From contig VXAY01000115.1 in assembly GCA_013399855.1 (NCBI GenBank), forward strand, positions 62,340 through 126,339: 64,000 nt of DNA, read 5' to 3'. Below the pieces are notes generated by a model that was not told the DNA's origin, searched no databases, and saw nothing but the letters and a program-made list of their open reading frames with translations. The position numbers and the translations under genes are program-made. The DNA is from Oxyruncus cristatus. Its lineage: Eukaryota; Chordata; Aves; Passeriformes; Cotingidae. Of this stretch, positions 15,801 to 29,039 are shown piece by piece (position 1 is the stretch's first letter; each line of letters starts with the position of its first letter).

Positions 15801-18551
15801 CTCAGAGAAGCCCAAGGTAATATAATTGCTTAACTGGTGAGCATGTCTGAGCCAAGAGCTGCAGGATCGCCCTTTACTTGTCTTTCCAAGCTGCACATTG
15901 CTACAGGTATCTTCTCTTCAGCCCTTCTGCTCTTCAGCTTCTCCTTTCCACACTGAGAATCTCCCTATTATTGAGAAAATAGTCATTACAGGAGCAATCC
16001 AGCAGTTCCTGGGAGACAGAGGGTGACCTTTTCAGATGCATATATTGACAGAGAATTCAATTTCTGAGCTGTTAGCACATAATTTTGCCGAAGAACTATG
16101 TCTGGAAATGTTTTCTTAATGCCAAAATTTCCTTCAGAAAATCGAGTATTGGGTTTGTTTTAACCAAATTGAAACAATTTACTATATTAAACAGGACAAC
16201 ACATTTTGCTTTAAAATCAACATCTGTCAACTGCATTTTTTTAGAATACTTCCTTCTGGGAATTCAGACATCTTTAGCATAAGTGAGCAAGACCTCCAGT
16301 TTCCTGCAGAGTTGTGTATGTCATTATCTAGCTACACGTATTCCAATTATTTCATCCTGGGAGGAGCAGTTCTCAGCCCCACGGAGAAAACTGGAGGTCA
16401 GGCAATAATGGCAATAGAAAGGCTGATCAGCTCATGACCAAAGGAAAAGGAACCAATTCAGTTGCAGGAATGCAGTGTTTCAGTGCAATCAAAAATGACC
16501 CCCCAAAAAATGTCAGTGTTTCCAAACCCATGTTCTTTGAAGGCAGATGTTACAACTTTGCCTTCTCCAGAAACAAAAGCCAACACTGAGATATCCAAAG
16601 GGAGGAAAATGTGCAATTTTTTCTCATCTGCTTGTTTCTGCTCCCCATTTTAGGATAGCCTAAATAATGGAGTCTAAAAGGTTAAAATGGTTAAAAAGTT
16701 ATAATCTGAGCTCCACAGTAAAAGTTAGTATGACAGACACCAGCCTAGGGAACCCTGCCAGTGCAATGAAAGTTTTATTTGGGGTAGGATGTTTGTGACC
16801 GAAATCTAAATACAAACAAACATATGGACAAATGTAATCGTTCATGCACCTACAAGGCACTAAAATCAAAATCACAAAGATGTCCTGTATTCAGAGCTCA
16901 GCATTAATTTACTTTTCGATTCCAGTCAATTTGTTATCGCAAATGCTCTCAATTAAAATGTTTTATTTGATACAGGGTGAATTTAAACAATCTTTTTATT
17001 CTGGTGATAGAGATGCACTTAGTAACATATAAAATAGTGATTTAATGGGTACTTAATGGTCTGAAGCTCTAAATGAACAAATCATAAATTAAGGCTTTTG
17101 CAGCCTTTTACGCTTTCCCATTTGGATCCTAAAAAAACAATTTGCATTCATTATGTCGGTCTAATATACAATACCTTGCCTCCCAATGACATTCAGCTGC
17201 ATCCCAATATTTGCCCTCACAGTATGACTGATGCTGGTACCTTTGGACGAGCTTCTAGTTTAAGGTCTGGGACACAATGTTTCCTTGTCAAAGGTGGACG
17301 GAATGGTTTCAGACTTCTCCAGGTGACTCTGAAATTGCTGTAATAACCAGATTGTGAGCAATCACTGACAAAAAAATCCACTTCTTTGTCTGCAGTTCAC
17401 TTCATCATTTCAGACCAGTCAGTAGGGGTGGATTTTTGAAAGGCTGTGAAAACTGAGCAGAGAATCTTGATAAGCAAATAAGTTTGCAGTGAGACTATAT
17501 GAAAGAAATTCCTTCTCAAAAATTAACCTTAAAAGAGAATTTAATTACTTTGCTTTTTTCTTAAATATTTTACCTGTGTCCAAGAAGCCTGAAGGGCTTT
17601 TGTGTATGCCTTTCACATCTGAGTATGTACTATGCAGAACCTAGCAGTCCCAAACTGCAGCACCTTCAAGGCATGGAAAACTTTAAAAAACAGGCTCTGA
17701 ACAAAGAGAAGTTTGATTGTTTGTGGGTTTTTAACCTACAATTACACCTATTGGAAGGCTCTTTTTTGCCTCAGAATACTCTGTGGTTGGAGGGAACCAG
17801 AACTGCCTTGTTGAGGTGCCATTTATACATTTACTTTTATATATAGGCAAATATTGCTACTTCCTGAGACACTGTGATTAACAACACATCAGTAATGCAG
17901 CAACTGGAAAAAAGTTAAATCAAAAATAACATAACACGCATACACTTTATGCGAGAATGTAAAGATTCATCTTGAGTTAAACACATAATTTTTGGATAGA
18001 AATATTTACCAAAATATGTAATTCAGCACATTCTACAAGCAGAAAGAATTTTAATACTACTACCAAACCAAAAATAATTGTTCTAACAATTTTAGTCTTT
18101 TTCCTGTTTTTTTTTTTCCCCCACTTCTAAACACCCTGTGCTATTACCTTTCTCTTTCCCACTAGTATCTGCCAACGAGGCGCTTTCAGCTGGTCTCAGT
18201 GGTGTCCCAAAAACAGGGCCTGTCCATTTGCTGATCCATAACGTGGCGTGTTTGCATCTCCCCCTCTGTCCTGCATCGTTAGCACTCACCGTATTTTTAC
18301 AGGCACTGTCATCTCTAGGTCATTTCAGTCATTTCTGCCTTCTGTGCAGTTTCCTCCCATTAAGAGCCCAGGTTTGCAGTAATTCTCTCCTGACCGCTAT
18401 CTTTTGGAAGCACCATATTGCATTTCCTTTTGTTCTCGCCCTTAGGTCCATTTTCAGCTTTTTCCATCCTGCAAAGCCTAACAGGGTTATATAATGACCA
18501 TATTAGTTTCTCAAATGGTACCTGAGAGCTTACATCCTCATATTGTAAAGC

Positions 18552-18582
18552 TTTATTATATTTTTTAAAAAAATATAATAAA
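18552..18582. repeat. AT palindrome, 15-bp stem with 1-nt loop
   Basis: The arm tttattatatttttt at 18,552-18,566 is followed, after a single a, by its exact reverse complement at 18,568-18,582. The sequence could extrude as a cruciform or fold as a hairpin in RNA. Perfect pairing over 15 bp is more than expected even in AT-rich DNA. No terminal repeats or target-site duplication identify it as a transposon end. Confidence 0.8.
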
Positions 18583-19628
18583 AACACCCCCTTTTAATAT
18601 CACATAAATTTATACGCGATTCCTCTGGCACAAAAAACTTTGTCCAGTTGCCTCTGGGACTGTCAGTACAGTAAATAGATGGCATCAACAAAACAAAATC
18701 AACCACATAATTCTCCACTTTTCAGGGGGAAAAAAAAAAAAGCAGCAGCAGCATCTCATGCATTCTGCAAACTTACTAATACTAAAATATGAATAAAAAA
18801 CCAAAACCAACAAAAAAACCCCTCCAACAAACCTTGTCGTTAGACCTTCCAAAATCGCTCTTCTTACACTCTTCAAATGTCTGTCATCTTTTGGGGCCTT
18901 TGGTATTTCAAATGAATTGATCTATGGTAGCCTGCAAAGAAAGACATTTGTATAAAAATCAAGTGCCCTCAACTTCCTTGATACAAATTCACTATAAATG
19001 GTCTATTAAATGTTCTGACTAGTGTTCATGAACTTTTGCTGAATTTATGTACCACAAATACTGGAACAGACTTAATTATAGATGTGACAGGCTGAACTAC
19101 CATAGGGGTGTTAATGCACACCAATGCTGGAAATGGGTTTTCTGTGGAGGTTAGAGCTTAAAACACTTTTCACAAAGAGAAAGCCTAACTGCATATTTTG
19201 TGGTTGGCATCTCCATCACCAGACAGGTTTCCAGATCACATTTGTGTGGTGTTCTTCTCAAAATACAGAGGATTAACCCTAAAGGACCCCAAACTTGGTT
19301 TGGGTTATCGCAAGATCCAGGCTATATGGAGACTTGTTTTAAAGCACTGGAACATGTCAAAGTGGGGTTCTTTCTGACATGTGGGGTTTATGCTTTAAGG
19401 TATTGCAATTACCACAGCAAATGATCCATGGTGACTAAGAAAAGCCAAAGCCCGGTTAACATGCAAACAGTCTCATTTATTGATTCACCAGAAATTGACT
19501 TGAATGCTCTCACGCATTCCTTTTGCACACTAAATATTAATATATACTATGGTTTGCACGGTTTAAAAGGAACATTTTTGTCTCTGAAGTTGTTCATGAG
19601 CTAACAGAAAACACCACTTAAGTCTCAC

Positions 19629-19750
19629 CTTAATTTTAGACCATGTTCTTTCTGAAACAATTGTGCATCCTGCACTCAGGGGAATCCAACTTCCCAATCT
19701 TGATCTTGTTCCAGCACATTCAGACCATGCCTGGGAACTCCTCCCTGGTT
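19629..19750 (-). CDS. Candidate exon with strong splice signals, product unknown
   Basis: On the minus strand the acceptor ttttgtctgtcttttag and the donor attaag|gtgaga are both close to consensus, and one frame of 40 codons stays open across the 122 bp (it contains SQAWSECAGTRSRLGSW). The composition is rich in Ser, Trp and Arg and not convincingly coding, so a non-coding RNA exon is as likely. A possible polyadenylation signal in the same orientation lies at 19,476-19,481. Confidence 0.22.
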
Positions 19751-22700
19751 CTAAAAGACAGACAAAATCCTGGCTCCAGAAGTATTTTGGCAAGAAAGTC
19801 CAGAAATCAAGAAAGCTTTGCGGAAAAAAAAAAGCTTTTTCATTTAAATCTTCAAGATTACTATTTAATTGCATGTTCTCTGCCAAACACTCTTTCATGC
19901 AAGGCCATTTGCATTTTTCTGCTGAATATTGTCTCAAAACAAAAACAAGAATGTTCTGGAAGGCTTCAGATACAAGAATGGTAGAAAGCCAATGAATGCT
20001 TTCAAAACTGCCCAGGATTAATATAAACATAAGGAAGAAACAACAAAATGCTCCAGTGTAAAGTTCTGACCAAGAACTTTATCAATCACATCATGGATTT
20101 GGGAGCAGGCATTGAGCAGTAAAGAATACTAAGAGCATTTCAGCTCTTACTCAGCTACATAAAAAGAGTCTATTCATGTTTTCCTTAATCTTGTCAATAT
20201 TTGCCATTTCTGAGATACAGAAGTATGTAACAGTCCATCAAGAGGTTATTTTGATACTTATGGTAACATCAAATCTCCACTAATCAATGGAAAAAAATTA
20301 TCATCAGTGATGAAAATATTCATTCCTCAATGTATCGAAGAGATATCACTGAGGGCAGATCACAGCATCGTGCTGCATACATTATACTATTATATATTTC
20401 CACAAGACCAGGCAAATTTATGAACAAGATAATTTTTACAGGCTCTATTTAACATTTACTTTGTCATTTATATTGTGTGATTTGGAGATTTCATTAAATG
20501 CAAACTGTGGGCACAGACATTTGCGAGTTAAATACACATGTACCTAAATATCAATGGTTTAGAGTTTTACATTGTCAATTTTTAGATTTTTATATTACCA
20601 GTGTTTTACAGTTGCAGTACAAGAGAGAACCATTCTAGTAGCTCCACATTAGAAGGTTTAAATTAGTTAAAACTGGGTTTGGTTATGTTTTACACCTAAT
20701 ATTAATATTATCTTTTTCCAAGTGGTAACATTTGGTCAAACAATCGTCATAAAAGGTGTAAGAAAGTCACCAGTTTTTAAACGTCATCATATAAACTAAC
20801 AGCCACTTTAAACAAAAAACTACTGATACAACAGTTCAAAAGCAGAAATCATAGAACTGTCTAAAATATTCTGTGAGCATTTACAAATGATAACTGCCAA
20901 AAAGGGATCAGTACAAATATTCTTCACACACACAAGAGAACACAATAAATAAAATTATTCTTCAGAGTTCTGTGTTTCAGTCTTCGGGAGACTGTTACTA
21001 AAATTTTGCTACATAACTTTTTTTGAAAAACAGAATCTGACATGAATACTGGAAAATTTTTAGAAATGATCTAAGGATTTTGACTGACACCGTTTTTAAC
21101 ACAGATTTTAAAATATCAGTATCAATGACACAACTTCTGTAAAGGAAGTCCTGAGTTATTCTGAAGTGCGTAAATAAAAACAGAAGTGTCTTTAAAAAAA
21201 TGTAATATTTTTCATTATCATTCAATTAGGGGTTGTGAGGCTGCTTTACTTTCACTACCCACTAAATAAGTTTTATTTCAGTGCTTACCACTTTTACTGC
21301 TATGAAAAGAAAGAAAACATAAATCTACCCTTTGTTTCAAAAGTTACTGATTACCATTTAAACATGGAAAACCCCCAAATATTTAAAAAGTTATATCATC
21401 CTGCTCCTGTGCCTTTGTAAGGAGTAATCGAATTTAGAGACAGTGTTGAGGTAAGTTCACAATTTAAATAGACAATGGAGAAAAATGGAACTAGACATTT
21501 GAATATAAAATTCCCGTAAAGTTTTGATGTTGCTATTGCTGCTGTATTGTCAGAAAGCAAATTGTTCTCCTACAGAACTCTAAAATCTGCACTCAGAGCA
21601 AGGGAGAGAATATGCCGAACAACCAGCACCAGATGCACTGAGCTGGATTTGATTTATTTGGGGAGCTACACAATCAGATAAAGTATTTGGGATCAGAATA
21701 AGCACCTTCTTCAAGGAGCCTGCACAGTGCGCACTGTGATTTTGTACCTCCAAGTGTTATGAAATGGCATCTGACAAGCATTAGGCTCCATTTTTCATAA
21801 GTATTATTGATAGTTCTTTCCTCAGTGATTACTTCCTGCAAACCTCGCGTGAATGAAAATGAACAGACTTGCAGACAAGCCATGACTAAAATTTTTCAGG
21901 AGGTTTACATAAAGCAGGTGCTTAGCAGTGAAAAGACACATTTAATAGAAGCTCTAGGAATATTTCTTTATTCACAAGTCATTGTCCTTCCCCAGACCCT
22001 GCTGAAGCTTTGGCAATCCAAACCACTGGACTCTAATTTAGACACCAGCTCAGCACTCAGCTGTTCGGTAACTCAGTGACCTGCATGTTTTCTTAAGGGG
22101 CAAAAAAAAAAGCATCAAATATTGTGGTTTTCTTTTCTTATACTTCACCATAGGCTAAAAATAATTTTGCCATTCTTATCTTTCTAGGCAGTCACAAAAC
22201 TCCACATAAAACACTATTTCCAAAAAAAATCTTTGCTCGGTAGTAAGTGATATGTCAGTTTTGTGAGTGCTCGAGATTTGTCAAGCAGGACATGACAGAA
22301 AAACTCAAGTGGTAAAGAGTGGCAAAGAATATTTCACAAGCATGTCCATATCCCTCTTGAGAAATCATAAGCATCTGTTTTTTTATTATTTTTATTTTTT
22401 GAGAGGGTTATGAGTTTGAACCAAATACTTAGGTCAAAACTTAAACATTAGTTAGAAAAAAATGGGCTTTTTTTGATCAAACATTAATTTTTGCCAGAAT
22501 TTTGTAAGGCAAATAGATGGGTTCACGTCACTGAATTTCTTGAAGTATTGATTCTAATCCACCTACACAGAGTCATACATTACTCCTGGTAAAACATATT
22601 TAACACAAGCACAGTTTTTAGACTTGAGGAATACATATTTTTAAACTGATTCCCCATGAGCAATTTAAAGCCAACCTAAAAATACGTTACAGTTTTTCAC

Positions 22701-23454
22701 AGATTGATTTCTACCGTTCTACCCTTTTGCAAATCAGTTGTTTGGTAGCTTTTCCTGTCTGGGCTCAAAATATCTGCCAGACTTGGTGCTCTAGCGCACA
22801 ACTGCATTCCCAGGATACAGCTGTTCACTCGGACACCTCAATCCCAAACCATTAACATCAGTGAAACATTTTTATTGATTGCACTGGATGGCAGAACAAG
22901 CTGAACCCAGGATGTGTTGCAAATTGCATTTGATGTGCTCTGGTTTTTTCCCTTTGGGTACTTGTGTGATCATAGCAAAAGACAGTTTAGCTTAATTCCT
23001 TACTGATTTAGAAGTGGGGTTTGTTTTTTTTTCCAAATTGCCTAAATTGAGTTTGTTCTGATATCCAATCAGTTCTAAGAATCAAAATTTTCTCTACTTT
23101 GTTTCTTTTTCAGTTTGTCAAGTCTCTCTCAGGAGTTCACACCGTGATGTTTGGTAGAAGCCTGAGAGAACCCGAAGATCCTGTACTGCTGAGGGATGGG
23201 AGTAAGATAAATCGAGGAATGCATTTATGACATTTGTTGCTCCGAGATATTAGGAAAAGTTGAAGGATTCAAGTTAAGCATTATACATATATATACACAT
23301 ATAAGCAGACCTTTCAGTCAGTCCCATCACCCAGTGATGGAGGTGCCATCATATTTCCTTGCCTCTTCCAAAGCTAAAATGCACAAGTTGCACAAGCCAC
23401 AGGTTGCTCACAGAAAATGATTTTTAGCTTTCCCAGTGCATAAGTTAACTGCCC

Positions 23455-23850
23455 TCACACTTTAAAAACTAATTGGGGGGGGGGGTCATTTTGGATGCTG
23501 CTGCTGCCCACATAAATGTGATTTATCAGTGGTAGATACAGGTAACAGTGTATTTTGCATTGTGGTGCCAGGGCTTTGCAGTAACAAGCAATTACACGCT
23601 CCTGCTCGCTTTGCACCTGTGCTAATACCACTTCCAAAGCTATTAAATATGCCTCTGTGTCCAAAATGAGTCCTGCCTGCTTGGATATGATAGATGAGAG
23701 CCAGTCTTTATTCCTTTTCTCTTTGGAACACTGATATCCTAAGTAGCTATTCCTCTCATCATAAGGACTGTTTTTCTCAAGTTGAACTCTGTAAGGCTTT
23801 ACTGGCCTGAAAATACTCTCACTAAAGTTGCCAAAATGAATTCTTAACAA
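23455..23850 (-). pseudogene. Ty3/gypsy-type pol relic (RT-RNase H linker and RNase H start)
   Basis: Read on the minus strand, this 131-codon open segment follows the order of a Ty3/gypsy pol polyprotein. Near residues 6-14 is HFGNFSESI, resembling the segment after the reverse-transcriptase thumb. Near residues 62-67 is ILDTEA, matching the first RNase H strand. Near residues 74-86 is VLAQVQSEQERVI, matching the conserved RNase H hairpin, followed by a KAL-P motif. The intact enzyme would degrade the RNA strand of an RNA:DNA hybrid during retrotransposition. Decay is clear: the first catalytic Asp of RNase H appears as Glu, the next residue is not the usual small one, similarity fades after about residue 100, and the segment ends in low-quality sequence translated from a G11 tract. 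I could not find integrase, gag or LTRs. The family match is seen in the sequence; the Ty3/gypsy rather than retroviral assignment is inferred from the linker plus RNase H wording. It could be an exapted fragment, but nothing here shows selection. Confidence 0.7.
23475..23485. repeat. Homopolymer G11
   Basis: Eleven consecutive G residues lie just inside the left edge of the pol relic. The run is a likely site of sequencing-length error and could shift the apparent frame at the end of that relic. Confidence 0.9.
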
Positions 23851-26498
23851 TCAGATTCTCAAAGATGGAAAAGGTGGAAGTCACGCAGGGAAAGGCAACA
23901 CACTTTTTGGGTTAGTCTACCGGGGGGCTTTCTTGCAATTTTCTATACTTTCATTCAAAACAAAAAGAAATTCTACTGCTGTGGTGTAATGTTGCTTTCT
24001 TTTCTCCTCGAAGCTTCAGGAGGGGATAAACATGCTTACTTTGTAAACTTTACTTTGGATTTTCCAGCCCACCCTTCTCTTGACTGAATTTCCCTTTACT
24101 GGGTGGAAATTTCAGGATATGATGCCTGAAAGAGTTCCTCCTGCATTGCCAAAAAGTCCTTACAGGGTCGTGACCAGTCATTTTGGGCCTAAAGTTCTTT
24201 TAAGAGGGACAGTAATAAATAAATTTTCTTTTATATATGCTTTAAAATTTAAGTATATACTTTTACATTTAAAAAAAAAATGTATTTAATTCTATTTTTC
24301 TTTTAACCATAGCTGCAGGTTTTAAGAACACACAAGTAAAGTGAGAATTTGGAATAACAGAATGTTTTGGTATATATGTACACTCCATCTTTTATGCTTT
24401 GCCCAATAGAAACATAATTTCTGTTTCTTCCATGGTTAATAACTGTAGGCACATATGACTGCATACACACAGAGCTGGGATTTTGTGTTTTCAAGTTCTC
24501 TGCAAAACAGATAGAGGCATTTGCCAAAGGTTAAATATTCCTTATCAGGTTCAAGGTCTGTTATTGATCTGGAGATTTATGGCTAAAATTGAGTAAACTA
24601 CGTGACCTTGAACTAGAGCTCCGTGGATTTAAAATGCAACATAATTCAGCCCTATTTTATACATTATTTACAAAAGCATATATTTTGACTTCTAAACACA
24701 TGACTTCCCCTGTCTTTTGAGGGAAAGGGTAAAAGGTCACATTGTAATTAAAGCTGAAAACTTTCAGCACTTTCTGTTATCCAGTTTGAGATGGGACCCA
24801 GACATTTCAGCCTGATTTTTTCAAAATGCTTTCCCAATTCCACAGAGGTGCCTGCAGACACTCAAGGCATTCGAAGGCTCCTATACAATGCAATAGCAGT
24901 CTGACAATTCTGCTGCTGACATGCTTATTCCCATAAAGTGTGAGCCACTCTGAGAAATCTCAATGGCACGGCTGCATCTTTAAGCAAATTCACTGTTTTG
25001 ACTAAAGACAGTTCAAATTTTAGAATAACAGCAGCAACAACAACATCCTCTGGTGCCACTGCAAGTCACATTATACCCACCAAACTGTGAATATGACATG
25101 ACCACATGTGAGGGGAGAAAGACCAGAAAATATAATGTGTGCTTATACAGGACTGGTTGAACCCAAAGTCTGAGCTGTGAATATTTCAGTGCTGCCAAAG
25201 GGCTCCACGTGCTACCTCCTAGGGACAGACCTGGAGTCATGGCTCCTTCCAACCTGCCGGCAGCAACGGCTTCCAGCGGAGCTGGCATCGGGTGCTCAGG
25301 TTAAAAGCTCTCAAGCCACTGCCTGGCCCCTCAAACCACCCAATCCTCCAGCCCAGGGCACCTCTGAAACAAGAAGACGTGCCATTAAAATTCGTGTGTG
25401 TGTGTGGAAAGTGTCTGGCTGAACAATTAAAAATGTATGATGCTGCATTCTCCAGAAGAGTTGAAAATAAAGTGTCGTAACGATGAAATATTCATATTTA
25501 AAGTAGGGAAGTACAGCCTCAGAAAATAATATATCACGCTACAGTTTAGTCACTTACAATTACTGTTCTGCACTTTTGGACTAAATTTGCTGACGTACAG
25601 TAGGGAAACAGGTAAGGACTCTTATTTTTACTTCCACATGTCCAAAATAAAATTAATTTAAGTCAAACTTGGTCTATGGCAAAGGCTGTTTTTTAATGAT
25701 TACTGTTCACCTTGGTGCAAAAAGTACTTCTCATTTAAAGCATGCTCAAAGAAACTTTTAAAATAAAGTAAGCAAGAAAGGAAGCCTGGATGCTTTAGAA
25801 AGATCTTCACGTGCTGTCGCATTTAATGTAGAACTCACAGGATTTCAAGAGATACCTCCTCAGCCGTACCCATTATCTCCTAACTCAAGAGTTTATATAT
25901 GGTTTATATGTAGCAGAAGCCCTGGAAGCAGTGACAGGGCACAGAGCTCTGGTGAGAGGCACTGGAGCTGGAGGCGTTTCTCCGGCTTTGCTGCGCACAG
26001 GCCGGTGCCTCTGCTCATGCAGATAGAGGAAATTAATCCAGCGGATCCTCACAAGAGTATTAAGGTTTGGTTTGCACATAAGAGAGGATTATTGTCAAGT
26101 TAAATAATTTTATGTGTCAGACTTATTTCAGCAGTATGACTCCTTGCAAGTTGCCACCTCCCAGCACCAGCGAATGAGAAGATAAGACGAGGGCAAGTGC
26201 TGTGGCCACCCAAACAAGATTTATTAAAAATAGTGAAGAACAGTGGGATAGTAACCGAAGGAAGAAAAATTTCTGTCTTGAATGTCTTATATAATAAGAT
26301 CTAAAAGGATAAGAAAAAAAACAACCTCTTGGTAGTTTAGCCATCAGATTTGACAATAATTCCACAGAAATTTCACAGCAACTTGAGATAAGAGCAACTA
26401 GAGCATCATGTGGCTCCCAGTAATAACTTGTGAATTAGACACGTCAAACGCTCTTTTGCTGAGTTGGTGGTTTCAATTGTTCTGCTTTGGGCTTCCAG

Positions 26499-26720
26499 AG
26501 ACTTTGTATGTTATGGAAGTTGTAAAGTTGGAGTACTTAGAAAGCCTACACCCACCGAGATATAAAGTGGCCAAAGTGATACGGTTAACAGAGGACAGCA
26601 ATAGGATCCGACAAAAGAGACCAGGATTAAGATTTACAGTGAAAGGCAGATACAGCCTGACTCAGCATAATGGTGATAAAATCATCATCACAGAGGAAAA
26701 GAAGTGTCTGAATTTAAAAG
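26499..26720 (+). CDS. Candidate coding exon on the plus strand, product unknown
   Basis: The acceptor tctgctttgggcttccag and the donor ttaaaag|gtacgc enclose 73 open codons, the longest splice-bounded open segment I found. The translation includes TLYVMEVVKLEYLESLH, PPRYKVAKVIRL and KGRYSLTQHNGDK, a basic and A-rich composition. The open frame continues about 26 codons past the donor and also extends left of the acceptor. It runs opposite to the other candidates, so both sets are unlikely to belong to one gene. No family recognised. A decayed mobile-element fragment is possible. Confidence 0.25.
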
Positions 26721-29039
26721 GTACGCAGGTTAGAAATGTCAGCAATATGCACCCTGAAACCAGAAAGAAACTCAGGAAGGGGAATATGGAGATCACTTAG
26801 AATACTTTGAAGGCAGCCTGTTGGAAGGTAATAGCTGTTAGAACTGTCAGCTATAAACCAGTCAGAAGACAGATGTACTTGAAATGTCTTGTCCAATAAA
26901 GATCCCAAATGTCACTCAAAATGATCAGACTATTTATTACAGAATTTGTAATGGGAACATGAAAGAAGGCATGGAATGATAGAACAGAGACAGATGGACT
27001 GTTTGCTACATGTCATTTAATATCAATCAGTGACAAGAATTTATTAACACTGTTCCTGCTTTAATGCACTGAACAAGCCTAAAAGCATTCAACACACTAG
27101 ATGGTAGGTGATAATTAAAATGCATGTCACAAGGTTTTGAAAAGAGTAATAGTCTGAAAATATCCAGTATAACTTATTTATTAAAAAAATATATACCTCA
27201 ATTGGGTTTTGAAGAATTAAGGTTGTTTTTCTACCAGTAGCCACTGAAAGATGAACTGAACACCTACCTCATATTGATAATACTGTTCTCTGCTTTTTCT
27301 TCACCAAAGTCTACTTGTTCCCTTAACTTTCAAGCATGATCCTTGCAAGAGATCTAATGGCAGCAGGACAGAAGGACTGACCAGACAGAGGAGAGCTCTT
27401 AGTGAGGGAACACGAAGCTGCTGGAGATAGCCCAAATACCATGTTATTACCCAAGCACTAGATACCACATTTTTATTTTTCCATTCATGGATCCTGGAAG
27501 TGATTTCTCAAAGCAACTCTAATTCAGCAGCACTGTGCATTATATTTACACGTATTGCCTGTAGGAGAAATTCACCAAACAATATTATACTGCAAATGAC
27601 TGGAGACCTTTTCCTCATTCCCTCCCTTGACATAGTTCTTCACCCAGTTTAGACCTGCCAGGTCCAGGCAGCTCCTTTTTGGCATTTCCAAACAGATATC
27701 TATAAGCCAAGTTATTTGTGCAAGAGAATTTTCTAGGGAAAAAATACTTGAAAAATACTCAGAAAAAAGAATACAATCATCTCACTGTATACATTTAAAT
27801 CTGTAGGTAATCCCAAAATACATAAATCTAAATATCAGTGTCCATTTTTACCGAGGTGAAGAAAAATGTATTTATACATGATATATTTTTGTAAAAGTTT
27901 AAATAACTTTAAATTATTATGAAAATCCCATTTGGAAACTGAATCAGAGCCCAGATTTCCTGGAAAAGTTCATATTTTCACAAAAGTCCAGTGGCAGATA
28001 TTTCAACTATTTCAGTAGTGAACCCAGAGATATTTTGGCATCCAAAGACAGTTTTGGAGTCCAATTCCCTTTTGCAAAGTCCACCTCCATTTGCAAAGTT
28101 AGTCCCATATTTGAGGTGAAATATATTCCTGATTTCTGTATATAATAGTCTTTCATCCTCACAGGTGCAGTAGTAGGAAACATGAGTATACCATGATTAT
28201 GAAATTAATTACATAATTAATATCAAACTTTTTCTTTGAGCTCACACTAGCCCTTACCTTAACACCAACCTAAGTCATATTTTTTGACAAGAGATAATAT
28301 TCCAAAAATAAAAAAGAGGAAAAGAGGCCTTTTTCTACTCTGCTCCTTCACCCAGTATTCACAACTTTCTAATGAATCCTTTCAGCAATATTTATACACT
28401 AAGACACTTAAAAACTAAAAAGCAGGGACCGAGTAATTTCAAACACATATTCCAGCAGGATTCTGGAAAAGAGGGGTAAAAATATTTTAAACCTTTGCAA
28501 TTCTTCCACAGGAGATATTTTTGTTATTGTACTGATGTTGTCAAAATATTTGATGTTTGCCATCTCTGTAAAATCATTCGATCAGCTGAATTCTCTGCCC
28601 ACAACCAAATCTGCCTGACAGCCCCTAACCTGATCCACAGCTTTGAAGAACGGAGGGAATATTATATTCACACATATACCTAGAAATCTTTCCCTTCACA
28701 TAAACTGAGGATCTGGCCTTCTACTCCAAGCCCAGTTGCTTAGCAACTCACGGAAAGGTTTGTCAGAAGATTTTTAGAAAATAAGGCCCAGTTGTTTAAC
28801 AACAGAGTTTTAAGGCTTGAAATTGTGGGGTTTTTAATAGCTGAGACTCAGTAACACAAATCTTAAAGAGAAAATCACACTCCCACTGAAAACTTTTCCC
28901 CCATTTCAAAAGGTAGGAATTCCTGGTTGTTGCCTTTCCTGTTTCTTTTTATTTTAAAGCCAAATATTGATCAGGCTCTGCTGCCATTTCCCTGCTCTTC
29001 CCCTGAGCATGAAAGGTGCTGAATGTGTTCCTGGGTTCC

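Larger units (their letters stand above)
1..23400. other. Single-copy AT-rich DNA, no recognisable gene
   Basis: All open frames are short and have ordinary intergenic composition. Apart from the AT palindrome at 18,552-18,582 and weak minus-strand splice-bounded segments (for example 2,025-2,048; 3,735-3,817; 7,964-8,000; 12,888-12,948; 14,589-14,649; 17,574-17,640; 19,629-19,750; 23,143-23,188), I see nothing I can name. There is a polypyrimidine stretch near 18,100-18,170 and many short A or T runs. Confidence 0.6.

Noticed and set aside
19563..20030. 155-codon minus-strand open frame as a whole gene
   Set aside because: Plus-strand frames of 110 and 113 codons overlap it, its composition is not protein-like throughout, and no family is recognised. 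Only the splice-bounded part was kept as a weak candidate.
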